NCBI GenBank assembly: GCA_012845835.1
Contig: JABAKD010000021.1
Coordinates: 11,960,795 to 12,024,794 of the forward strand
Length of the DNA: 64,000 bases
Source: Undaria pinnatifida
Lineage: Eukaryota > Sar > Phaeophyceae > Laminariales > Alariaceae
Direction: 5' to 3'
Shown here: positions 34,348 to 44,989 of the stretch, one piece after another
How positions within the stretch are numbered: position 1 is the stretch's first letter
Layout of the letters: every line of letters begins with the position of its first letter
The notes under the pieces: model-generated
Database searches by the model: none
The model's input: the letters and a program-made list of their open reading frames with translations, nothing else
Told to the model about the DNA's origin: nothing
Translations under genes and position numbers: made by a program

Positions 34348-35704
34348 ACCATAGTAGAGATACGACCGGGTTTATTATTGTGACAGGGTGGGTACGCCAC
34401 CGGCACTTGTAACCTGACGCAGTTCGGAGCGTGACCGATTAGGCGTCTGTCACCATTGTCCGCATACCACAACTATTTTAAGCGTGCCTTTGTGGTATCG
34501 CTCCTGTTCGTGCATTCGCGTACATGGCAGTGCCTGTACTGCTGTACACGAGGTCTTCGTACGAGCTTTTTTGCTGTTGGATGCGTACCCATGTAAAGAG
34601 GGTACGTATAGCAACTCGCAATGACGAGCTTCTTTGCTGGTTTACGCGTACAAGGCAAAGTGGGCACACCCGGAATGACACGTTCTTCGAAGTATAGGGT
34701 CTTGCCACCCGCAATTCGGGAACACACGGGTAGAGCCCAAGACCGCCTCACCGCATGATATGCTGCCTGATCGCCGAGCAAGACACGTGGAACAGTATCG
34801 GCGAAAGACAAGTACTCCAGCTCAGTACGCGTAAGGGCACTCCTCTTCGCATCTCGAGCAGGCGTCAATGCGAGGCTCACCTGTTTCGCTGTACTGAAAG
34901 GAAAGCGCCACATCCAAACGACGACTGCCTTGCGGTCGCCGCACCGGGGCTGTCCAGCCAGGAATTGAACAAGTATAACTTCAAGCACCAGAAGCTAGCT
35001 GCTGTATACCTAGGGTTACGCGGTGCGGGTACCGGCGTCTCGATTAGCACATGTGTGCGAGGAGGTGGTCTGCGCCCGAGTTCACGTGTGATCTCCTTGG
35101 GCATTCCCATCCCCCCGGAAGCGAACGCAACCGACGCTTTTACGAAAACCTGAACATCGAGAGAAGGCCACATCTGTTGTCATTCCCCGACACAATACAT
35201 GTAGTTGTACAACATCTGTTTTACAACCTCTGGTGCAGACGCCTCGTTTCCGTCCCTTTTCTCTGGCCTATCTGGAAAAGACGATCTGCTGCGCAGCCCT
35301 CGCATTGGAGTTTGGACTCCAAGTCGGAAGAGAGCTACACGGGGTGAGGCTCGCAATGCAGATTGTGCGCAAGACGAATCACACGCGACAGCAGTATCCC
35401 TACGTAGTGTTTTGAGCATGATGTGATTGGGAGGTGTTGCACTTGTTCGACGGGTCTATAATGGCATGGGGGTTGGAGATTCCCTTTGCCGTACGTATAG
35501 AATTGCACCTTCGCTTGGGGACATGCTACTTCGAGTCCAATGTGAACTCGTTTTTAGCGTTTTTTTAGAGGGTGACAAAAAAAACACAAATTGGGTGTGT
35601 GCGGGTGTGCGTGCGTGGCTGTGCTATACAACGCCCTGCGTTAAAGTTCGGGGATGTCTTTTTTCATCCCCGGGCTGAACATACCGGTCTGTCCGGTGAC
35701 AAGT
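34348..35704. other. Unassigned region with open frames
   Basis: A minus-strand frame (34473-34988, 171 codons) and a + frame (34755-35153, 132 codons) overlap. Neither shows a domain I recognise and both cannot be real. At 35653-35675 a GGGGATG..CATCCCC inverted repeat could form a small hairpin. Confidence 0.3.
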
Positions 35705-35890
35705 ACGATAATTGATAATTTTTTATAATCACAAAAATCCCCGTGGAGTCACAGGAGGGTTAATAGGACTCCTCCCAGCAAAAACTCACCCATAGTATAC
35801 TGCAAGTACCAACAACGCAGCTTGCGAAGATGAGTATTGACCAGAAATTCGTCGAACTCACGGCTGACGTCCTTAATTTTTTTTCAAAAT
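35705..35890 (+). repeat. Diverged tail of the modular repeat family
   Basis: It is the reverse complement of 25683-25830: GCTTGCGAAGATGAGTATTG, TTCGTCGAACTCACGGCTGA and an A/T-rich end. Confidence 0.6.
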
Positions 35891-37582
35891 AAAATGCTGT
35901 AACACCAGCAGTAGTGTTGCACCGGGGGTATGGTTCCAGGGTTATAAAAAATAGCCTGGGTCACAGAACAGGCCAGCAACTGATCATAATTGGGCAGCAC
36001 GTCCGGCGGCAGTACTACACCTTGGCAGGATACACTCATGTCCATCTGAGAACCCAAGTAGTAGTCGATTATGTGTCCCACATCCTACGAACGAGCTGCT
36101 GCGAACAGATCGATATACTGTACACGGAAAGCTATACGATAATCTCAGAGGTACGGCGAAAGCTCCGATAACGATAGATCGATATCCTAGCCGCAGAAAT
36201 CAGAATCAAAACACCAAATGTGGACACCGAATCTACGGTCTTCTGCGAAAAGAGGCCCAAGCGCGGTAGCACGCTCCCTAGATCCAACTCTCATGGTGCG
36301 TGGCGCGCGGGATAGCTGGTGCTCTTGTGGTTGCGTTGCTCTTTGAATTTGTCATCGTTGTGCCCTACATGTTGTTATAACGTTAAAGGCGTGTGACCAG
36401 TATTGGTACATGTACCGTCCGTTTACTAATAGGTTACGCCGTCGCCTGCTGTTACTGAAAACGAAGATCTTCTAGTCTTTGGTACGCGCTTCTTACGACA
36501 AAGTCAACTTTTTCAGAAGCTTTGTCTTTTTGGCAAGAAAAACGGCGACACTTGTCGAAAACGCCACAAAACCTTTTATGGTGAAACACTGCATTTGACT
36601 TTTTTTCATATATTAACACCCTCAGTTCGGTCACACCCCGCACAACAGCGGCAGCAAGTAGCCGACGGCGCCCCGGTGCTCTCTATGGAGTAAATGCTGG
36701 CGCGGAATGGACTCCAGACACAGCCCATGTTCCTCAGAGGTCGGCAGTCCTTCCAGCCCGGCCAACCTCCCCTGGGAAAAGCTGGGGCGGCTGTTGTCTG
36801 TTGTTTTGGTTTAACATCCGCTCAATGCGACACCCAGGTCGCATCCGCTCGGGGTTCACGGCCATCATCGCCAGCCCTATCATAGTTGCTGCCAAATTCC
36901 CCCGTGTATCCTCCGTATTGCCCTATAGTTCAGACTTTAGAACAAGTCTAGCTTGGGGCGTCGTGGGGTGATCTGGTTTGTACAACCTTGCGTTGGCATT
37001 GTTAGGCTAAGGCCCGTACTTATCGAAAAGCCGAACGTCAAAAAATTGGGAACTACTTTGTCATGCGCCAAACAAATCGGTCGTTGACTACGAGGGCGGG
37101 GTGTTCTGTTTTGGAAATATGAAACGTTTCCTCTTCTTCGTTTTGAAAATGGAATCCTGTCGATCACCACCAACACAGCTTATCCGTAGCACTCACTCGC
37201 GTCGGCACATAAGCATCGTCTCAAAGACGTTTCCACCTCGATGACGTCGTTTTTTGAGCAACGCAGTCCTGCGTGTAAGAGAACACGGGGAAGCAGGAAA
37301 AAAAGGGATGTTTGCGCCCACACAACTTTAACAACGCCGACAGCTGTTCTCCTGCAGCTGTGCCTAATGCTGTTAACCCTCTACGGACCCATGCTTACGA
37401 CCAATGAAATGACGATTGCGATGTTACCGAGCGTCTAGGAAGAGCTTGTGGCCGTTGAAGGATCAACACGCTGGGCGCATGTAGGACACTCCCTGCCATT
37501 GCAGTTCGGACAAGTCTCCTATCCCCTCATGCCCCATCTATGGTCGATAGTGGAAATGTCATTTTCCCACCCTGATCATTGT
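35891..37582. other. Intergenic, no supported gene
   Basis: Short frames on both strands, with no domain, RNA gene or repeat unit I can identify. Confidence 0.4.
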
Positions 37583-37687
37583 TCTGTTCTTGATACACAG
37601 TAGTGAGGACCAAATATGACACAGGATCATGTAAATATGTTGGATTTCGTTTATATCATGGGTTCCAATTACAATGATCCCCCGTAA
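37583..37687 (-). mobile_element. Degenerate copy of the TA-flanked MITE
   Basis: In reverse complement it begins TTACGGGGGATCATTGTAA and later has ATATTTGGTCCTCACTACTG. This parallels the MITE at 31634-31740 in order and spacing, with TA at the intact end (37688). The other end is poorly conserved, so the boundary is approximate. Confidence 0.45.
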
Positions 37688-40438
37688 TATACATCTTGTA
37701 CATAGTCTAGTCTACATACTAGAATGCTGATCCACTAATAGCTGCAACAGCCGACCCATTGCTCCTGCCGCGAAGTACTTCCGTGGTGTCACTTACTGCT
37801 GCACGGTAGTATACGCCAGAACAGCTCTGTACCAGGTACTGGTACACAGCAGTACCAGTACATGGTACTGCTGTAGTCTATTTATTTTTTGCTGGGATGG
37901 TACTGTAGTGGAACTGTCATAGTGTTTGTACGGGCCTGACGTAAACTACGCAATTGGCAGGTGCGTCGTTGTTGACAGTGATTAGGCTACATGGCAGATG
38001 CCCAAAGCTGATGTCGACCACTTGTCGGGCATCTGATCAACCACGCAACCAAACACGGCGCCGACGCTCGTGTGACTTCGAATCGGTAACATCAAAAACG
38101 TGCGGGTACTGGTGGTATCATCACTCACTGATAAAGTGCTCGTTATTTTCAGAGCTGGGAGTAGGAGATCAGCGATCTTGATGAAAGTTGCTTCAGGCAT
38201 CCGCAAAGTCCTCCGAAAAGCCCTTCATCGACGGAGATTTTTCTCTGACCTGTGCCCATGACCCATGTTGGGGCTCGTAAATTTTATCCAGTGTGTTGGG
38301 AGCATGGGGTGTGGCTCCTCCGACCAAATATATGCCTAGCACAATGATAAAGGCAGCAATCGCCGTCACCGTGTTCCTGCGCCACGGGTCTGGGAAGTTG
38401 GGGGAGCTGAATCGTTATCTCATCCGACTCGGAGAATCGACCGCCGGAAGTGCAGACCGCTTGCTTCTATCGTCCATTACGTTGTAACTCCCTGGTCAAC
38501 GTTTGAAGCTGTCCGTTCGGCCGTCGAGACACGGCGCCCGTCGCAGACCTCTGTCCTCTGGCGTGAATTTCGTGAAATGCTTACCAACATGAACTCGGAA
38601 ATTGTAGCGAAATGCATTTTCTGGGGTCTGTTAGTTTCCAGAAAAGAGGCAGAACGCCTCCGATATTTCGTTACAACCTCCAAAATATGGAGATTTGCAA
38701 TTTTGGTCGTTCGATAAGATTGACCCTAAAATGGCAAACGAAATAGCGAATATCACTTTCCAAAATCCGGACAGCGAAGCAGAACGGAAATATCCAACGA
38801 AAAATTGACCTGGTTTGGACTCTGTTCGCATGTCTAATTTTGCAGAAACTCGCCAATTGGGCAAGAAGCTTGCCGTGTCGTTAGAATGCCCCTTATGGGC
38901 AGATACTAAGGAACATCTTGAATATTAACGAAGTGAGATGTAACACCAAACGCCGACGTAAAACCAGCTAAAACTGATGTATTATTTTTGGATCGACCGC
39001 AGTAAAAAACGTCCACACATCTTAGTTGTAAACATACCAGGTACTACTTCCCTGTTGTACCTACCGATACCTAAGCATACGAACCCGTATTCGTGCAACA
39101 CACTAAGCATGTGTAACACCCGTAGCTTTTTTCATTATCTGTTTTGGTGCTGACGATCCGGAAACAAACTCTCGGTCGGTTTACTTCGCGCCGGCATCTG
39201 ATTTTTGCTCCCGTAAGACGGTTTCAGCGGTAAATTCGATTTAATAGAGTGTTTGCGAAAAAGGCTCTCCGGAGAATATTTAATAGATTTCTCCCGAACG
39301 TACGATTTGCGGTACTTGTATAAAAAAAATGACAAAAAAAATACTCTATCGAAGGTGTCATGTGATAGAAAGTTGCGGTATTTTTTGCATCTCTCTTTTT
39401 CATTGGCCTACAGCACACCGGGTATTTGCCCGACGCATTTTTCCTCCCTGGCACGCATCACCGCCTGCGGCTTGCTGTGTATCGGCACAGCACAACAACC
39501 GATAAGAGCACAGAGACTCGAGGGGTGTAGCTAGAGTATGGCACGCGGCGTTGGTGTGCTAACGGGCCTCCCGGCGGCCCGCTGCTACGACGGTGTGCTC
39601 TCGTCCGCTTGGTGTCGTGGATTGTCCGTCCGAAATGATCACTCCTACTCGTGCTTGTACCGCTACAATGGTACGGCGTGACATGACAGCTCATGTACCA
39701 TTTCAACTCCACAACATGGCGATAGCAGTAGCAGCAGCAGCAGCGGCAGCAGCAGTAGCACATGACAAGAAGAATGCTCGTACGAAGCCGGTCCTAGAAA
39801 AGTGATAAAATCCAATATGGACGTTGTGACTGGTGCTGGTGACGGTGCAGGTGCTGGCGCTGCTTGTTTTTGTAGCTGAAGCTCATGCTGCAGCTAGCTT
39901 CCGCTAGATGTTCTGCAGCTTGCTGTGGCGGGATACCAGCGGGGGCACTGCGGTGAACTCTGCCGCCGCCGCCGTCGTTACTTGCCTGCTGTCGCTACTC
40001 ATACTCTTCCTTTTTTTCTTCGTTACGTTTCGTTTTTTTCTCGTTTTCTTGCTGCCGCACATCCCCACTTCCTGAATTTTGGAGTCATCGCGATCACGGC
40101 ATCGTAGCCAGCACGACAAAGCCTGTTCTTTGGCTTTCGTTGGGAGTTGTTTGGTTGGCCCTTACGTAGAAAGCTTGTTATGACTCACCAACCGATGGTC
40201 CCCTAACGCCCATCACGCCGACACGACTGTATCGCTCGCCACGAATGTGTTGGAAGGTGGCTTTGGCTTGATTGACCAGCCGTCCACCGGTATGGCGACA
40301 ACAATACACAACATCTTACCGGAAATAATTTTTATAGTATGCGTTTCGAACGATAAATCCTGCACCCCGTAATTTCCCGTAACGAGCGCGTAGTTAACGA
40401 AGCCGCCTACGCACCGGGTTTGGTTGGCAAACCGTACA
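37688..40438. other. Intergenic, no supported gene
   Basis: A dense cluster of TACCAG/CTGGTA palindromic words lies at 37826-37885. A + frame from about 38477 to 38720 and overlapping minus frames read protein-like, but nothing is recognisable. An AGC run lies at 39725-39760. Confidence 0.35.
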
Positions 40439-41051
40439 ATGAAAATGGCGAATAAGTATGCTATTCCGCAGTTCCGTGGTCCTATATTAATTCACGGCGA
40501 GGTGAGCCCGGGTGTGGGTACAAACTTGTGTGTTTCGTATTGATGTATGAGGTGCAGATAGTGTGGTAGTCTACCCATATATGGCAAGAGAAATGTTAAA
40601 AGCAATCGCTTTTCAGTTAAAACGAGCGAAAGTCGTCGCGGGTGACACGTCTCTCGGCTGCATTAGACTGTATGCCGGGTGCTTGTTTCTTAGAAAGTTT
40701 GTGGTATGAACTACATCTATCAGTGGCGCCTTGCCATGTTGCGGTTTTATTAAAATGTCATACCGGCAAGACAATGCAGGCGTCCGCTGCCTTGAAATGC
40801 CGAATTGTTGGTCAGCATGTCGTTTACTGCATTCACCCTCCTTATTTTGCTTCCTCGAGATTGAGTGTATGACGCCCTACGTGTTGCCGCCGACCATTAT
40901 TTGTAGTGTCAGGACCGCCTTTTCCTCATGGAAGCAGCCCCCCCGAGAGGACTATCCCCTTCAACGTGCACCGATGGACTGGTCTATTTCTCTAGCAAAG
41001 TATTTTTACGCGGTGTCCTTTTGGCCTCCGTCGGTTTTAGTATTATGGTAA
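40439..41051 (+). pseudogene. Possible spliced or decayed gene, unknown
   Basis: An ATG at 40439 opens 21 codons ending at GAG|GTGAGC (GT at 40502). A CTTTTCAG acceptor ends at 40616. Joining them keeps the frame through 30 more codons to TGA at 40707-40709. The same frame then stays open to TAA at 41049-41051. So 165 codons contain one stop. The text after the stop is mixed hydrophobic and Cys-rich, with no domain I know. It may be a decayed gene or chance openness in ~50% GC DNA. Confidence 0.22.
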
Positions 41052-41094
41052 CAGCGATCCGGAATGTTGGTTGACCCCTCCCCTGCTGCTTTGA

Positions 41095-41577
41095 TCTGTA
41101 CCTGGAAAATCGTGGTGTTTCCAAGCAGAGATAGACGATTGGATATACATGAGGGTTTCACGCCCCCCTGCTATACTGCGATATCACACCCTACGACTCA
41201 CATCCGGCGCCAGGTGCACCCTGGAGATCAATGGTGACGAGATCATTGCCGAACCCGAGATTGTGAAATTTGGTCGAAACAAGGAACTACGGATATCGGG
41301 CTACGCTATTAGCATCAAACCAAAATTTCGGGATGGAATCCAATTTTGCAAGAATCCGTTTAGACGAACACACTAACTATTTCTTTTGGTCGGCAAGAAG
41401 TCAAGGATAGAACGAACTTACGAGTGCTTCAACCTGGGCGCCGTGCGTCCTTTCCGTCGTACAGGGCTTCCTCCCGGCAACAAAATTGAACGAGCGGACG
41501 TTGGCCATGAAGTGACCATTAGAACGTTGCATAATATTTTTTTTTATGCATGCACGATCGGGTTTAATGGCTGTTGA
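41095..41577 (+). pseudogene. Possible decayed reading frame, unknown
   Basis: One + frame runs from 41095 to 41577 (161 codons) with a single TAA at 41374-41376. The only early ATG is at 41149. The first part is balanced in charge with alternating hydrophobic residues (a plausible beta-rich fold). The second part is basic. I recognise no family. It lies directly upstream of the EsV-1-7 gene at 41802, but in-frame fusion is excluded by a TGA at 41775. Confidence 0.22.
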
Positions 41578-41801
41578 TTTTCGGCTTTAAAGCATGCGCG
41601 AAGCAAGTTTAGGTCAACCAACTTTACCACGCTCAACCCCATCAAGATGCTGTCTTGCGTGATCTTCATATTCTATCAATATTCGCTGTTGGTGCCCCCA
41701 AGGACAGGTGTGCCCAGCTCAGCTAAGGGCGCCCCCGCCTTCTCAGCTTCCGCCGCTGAGCTGCGTTTGGCGTTTGATCTCGGCCTCAGTCTTCCTCGAG
41801 C

Positions 41802-42821
41802 ATGGGGCGTTGCTTGCATAACTTCTGCACTAGGAATGCAAGCTTTAACGAAAAAAACAACAAGAACGCGGTGTATTGCAGGGAACATGCCCTGGATGGT
41901 ATGATCAACGTTTACGTGAGGCGTTGCTTGGACAAGTCATGCAATCGACGACCAAGCTTCAACGTTGAAGGCAGTAAGACGGCGGTGTACTGCAAGCAGC
42001 ATGCCGTGGACGGCATGGTAAACGTTTGCAGCAGGCGTTGTTCGCAAGACTCCTGCATGACTCGACCTAACTTCAATGTTGACGGCAGCAAAATAGCGGC
42101 ATACTGCAAGCAACATGCACAGGACGGAATGGTAAACGTGGTCAGCAAACGTTGTCGGTATGACTCCTGCACGAGACAGCCGAGCTTCAGGGTGGAGGGT
42201 AGCAAGGTAGCGGAGTACTGCAAGGAACATGCCGAACACGTAACGGTGAATGTTCACCGCACGCGGTGTTGCTCGTACGCCTCCTGCGAGAGACGTCCAT
42301 ACTTCAATGTGGAAGGCAATACAACGGCGGTGTCCTGCAAGGAACACGCCTCTGAGGGCATGGTAAACGTGGTCAAGAGGTGCTGCTCGCATGCTTCCTG
42401 CACGAAAGAACCGAGCTTTAACTACGATGGTAGCAAACACGCGACATCCTGCAAGCAGCATGCTGTGGAGGGCATGGTGAATGTTCAAATCAGACGTTGC
42501 TCACATAGCTTGTGTATGAAGCGCCCAGTCTGGGGTGTGCTGACGGAAGGTGTGGCAACTGCATGCACAAGCCATAAGAACAGCATATTGGGCGGCCCCG
42601 TGATTTACTTTAGAGAGCCGTGCATGGTTACGGGTTGTGGGAAAGCATCGAGGTGGGGGCTCCATGGGAAGCAGCCTACCCACTGCCGTTACCACGGCCC
42701 CTTAGAAGACGGGCTCGTCTGCACGCTCACAGTCCCTGGCATCCGAACCATTAGCCGTAGACCATCCTATGGCGCTGTACGAGCTCCCCCCTTAGGCGTA
42801 AAAACTGAGTGCTTGTTTTGA
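41802..42821 (+). CDS. EsV-1-7 repeat protein, 6 canonical + 2 cap repeats
   Basis: An intronless frame of 339 residues. The start ATG is fixed by an in-frame TGA at 41775-41777 and puts M-G-R immediately before the first Cys. Six canonical C-X4-C-X16-C-X2-H repeats follow. Repeat 4 has lost the usual G-M in its spacer, repeat 5 has an inserted Cys (C-C pair), and repeats 5 and 6 have Ser in place of Tyr before the third Cys. The cap is conserved: RPVWGVLT with a 15-residue spacer, then GKASRWG, PTHCRYH and LVCT. The tail RPSYGAVRAPPLGVKTECLF matches both paralogues. It is the shortest intact member here and its later repeats are the most eroded. I infer a putative metal-binding, non-secreted protein, with biochemical role unknown. 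Confidence 0.91.
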   Translation: MGRCLHNFCTRNASFNEKNNKNAVYCREHALDGMINVYVRRCLDKSCNRRPSFNVEGSKTAVYCKQHAVDGMVNVCSRRCSQDSCMTRPNFNVDGSKIAAYCKQHAQDGMVNVVSKRCRYDSCTRQPSFRVEGSKVAEYCKEHAEHVTVNVHRTRCCSYASCERRPYFNVEGNTTAVSCKEHASEGMVNVVKRCCSHASCTKEPSFNYDGSKHATSCKQHAVEGMVNVQIRRCSHSLCMKRPVWGVLTEGVATACTSHKNSILGGPVIYFREPCMVTGCGKASRWGLHGKQPTHCRYHGPLEDGLVCTLTVPGIRTISRRPSYGAVRAPPLGVKTECLF

Positions 42822-44130
42822 ATAGATTCCATGTGGCCCATAATATTCGCCGCGCACAGTTTAGTAATTCACGTAGGCGCTCGTTTGTGTGCTCAGCCAA
42901 AGGCCGTTTCAGCGCGATCCTCGTAGGGCTGGTGTGGTGGTCCCTTGATGAATCTCCTGCTGACAATTCCACTGGATTTATTTCTTAGCTGAGCGTTTAG
43001 AAGCTCACTCGCCAAGGTTCGCGCGTGTAAACCAACCAGAGCTTCAACATAGGCAAAGGGTCAATGAATGCCGTGCCGTTTGTTCGCAGATTATCCTGCT
43101 GTTTCGTGTTCCATCCCGTGTTGCAAAATTCTACCATAGTATTCCAAGTCGTGGGGTAACACTCGTCGAAACGTTATTTCTTTCACCCGGAATGTTCTGG
43201 AACAGATAAGTTGTGCCTGTCAAGGAGAAGCGACTATGCCCAATGGTATCGTACATGCGCGATACCTCCGGCCTTATATTGGCAGGGCTAGTAAAACGGC
43301 AGTGAAGTGCAGCAAAGGGTAGTTTAGTCTGCACGCAAGAAAACGAAGTAAAAGACAAAGCGATGTTTATTGCACATTTTTATATAGAGAAAAAACATAT
43401 CTGTCGGGGAATCGGGGTCTCAGGGGATTGTAGGGAACAAAGTAGACGAGCCCCCCAAGAACAGTCTTGGCTGCAGCTCGACGCGTGCAGGCTAGCAAGA
43501 GCACGCCGAATGCACGCGAGTTGGGGCTCTTGCCAATGACGTGGGCAGGCATGAGGTAGTCCCCGGATTGGCCGCCAAGCCAGGCACTTGAGTATTTGGG
43601 CACACGATCAACCCCGAGGGCAAGAGGACCCCCAGTGTTCGAGAAAGCTGGATCTCAACTTGCTGGACTAGACTATACTTTTTGCCACCCGGAGGTCGGG
43701 CGACGGGATCATCTGGCTGAACCTGCGAAGCGGTGTGTGTGGTATATACGTGGCTGGGCGTGGTTAGAGACTGCAGAATCTTCAACAAATGGAAACATGA
43801 TTAAATGGTCGTCTTGAGTCTTGAGGCCTGTCTGCCCGCGGCAGCAAAAACGTATCACGAGACGGTCAGTCAAGCGAAAATGACCAGCGGTCAAGAGTGT
43901 TTAAACGATCGGTCAATAAAAACCCTAATATTTTGGCGTCGATCTAGGTGAATTATCCAATTTCCCCGTCGGTCAAGGGGTCAAAGTGCCGTCTCCTCAC
44001 GTTTGAGGTGTCCTGAGAACAGCATACGATGATGGGAGAGAGTTCTGATTTGTTTCGTAATCAAATCCATACTCCTAGACTAGACTATACTATCACTACT
44101 TGTTATAGTTTATATAATATCTATCGACTA
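42822..44130. other. Intergenic, no supported gene
   Basis: This is the 3' flank of the EsV-1-7 gene. Only short frames occur. The minus-strand frames at 43.4-43.8 kb read protein-like but match nothing I know. Confidence 0.4.
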
Positions 44131-44234
44131 TTATGGAGGACGATAGTATTTAGGACCAAATATTGTTTGTAAAAATGGATGAATATATAGGTTTTGTGTC
44201 CACCGTAGGTCCTATATCCCAGGGTCCACCGTAA
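44131..44234 (-). mobile_element. MITE, second copy, TA-flanked
   Basis: The element is 104 bp, with TA immediately before TTATGGAGGACGATAG and immediately after CCACCGTAA. In reverse complement it is collinear with 31634-31740, sharing TAGGACCTACGGT, the ACACAAAA.CC block and AACAATATTTGGTCCT. This independent copy confirms the element's limits and its TA target. Confidence 0.78.
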
Positions 44235-44989
44235 TACCGGGGATTGCATACCAGATGTCATACCAGTTATGGTGTTATATTACGCAGGGGTGAGCTGGGA
44301 GTACGTCGTCCTGCTGTAGACTCGCATGGTGAGCCTATCATGGTACAGCCGTAATTGCGTACTACTGCTGCCATAGACTAGACTACGAGTACGAGCGACC
44401 ATACCAGTATAGTCTAATGTGATACGGTATGTACTGCTGTGTGGGAATAACTCACGTGATATGGACTAGATACGTGGAGGTTAGAGCCTATCTTGACATG
44501 ATAATAATAGGCCCTTAATAATAACACCAAGCTGAAGCTGATAACTGCTGTGAGGTTGATCGAGGGCTGTACATGTGTGTGTGCCCTTCAAGACACACAC
44601 GCTCTGTTGGCACCGACTACATTTTAGAGATGCTCGTGACTGCAGTATGTATGTACCGTTAGAGAGGTTGCTTTCGTAGGCTTCCCCGGATATCACACAC
44701 CTTGGTCGCTGGTTGGGGCGACAACTTAGTCTTGATTCGAGCCACTTTGTGTGGCTAGAGTGATAGAATCTATGTTGCATGTTAATTTTATACTGCGAGC
44801 CCGCCTCATTTGTAGCGGACAGAAGGTTAGTCTACTATTCGCGCTTCCTAGTACCTGGGATTCCTTTCTCGCGCGTAATGACTGTATCATGCTACGAGCG
44901 AGACACGTCTGCAGCATAGCCTACCAACATGCTATACAGACACGATACGTATCATTTCATGCGACAGATATCTACTGAAAAAGTAGTAT
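44235..44989. other. Intergenic, possible gag-like trace
   Basis: CTAGACTAGACTA-type palindromic words are frequent. A + frame (44751-44978) contains a short stretch, LPSTWDSF, reminiscent of Copia-type gag. One short motif is not enough for a call. Confidence 0.3.

Noticed and set aside
40707-40709. In-frame TGA read as selenocysteine
   Set aside because: I see no selenoprotein family and no SECIS-like hairpin identified downstream. Decay or chance is simpler.
44820-44880. Copia gag fragment (LPSTWDSF)
   Set aside because: One short motif in a 75-codon frame without a zinc knuckle or flanking pol.
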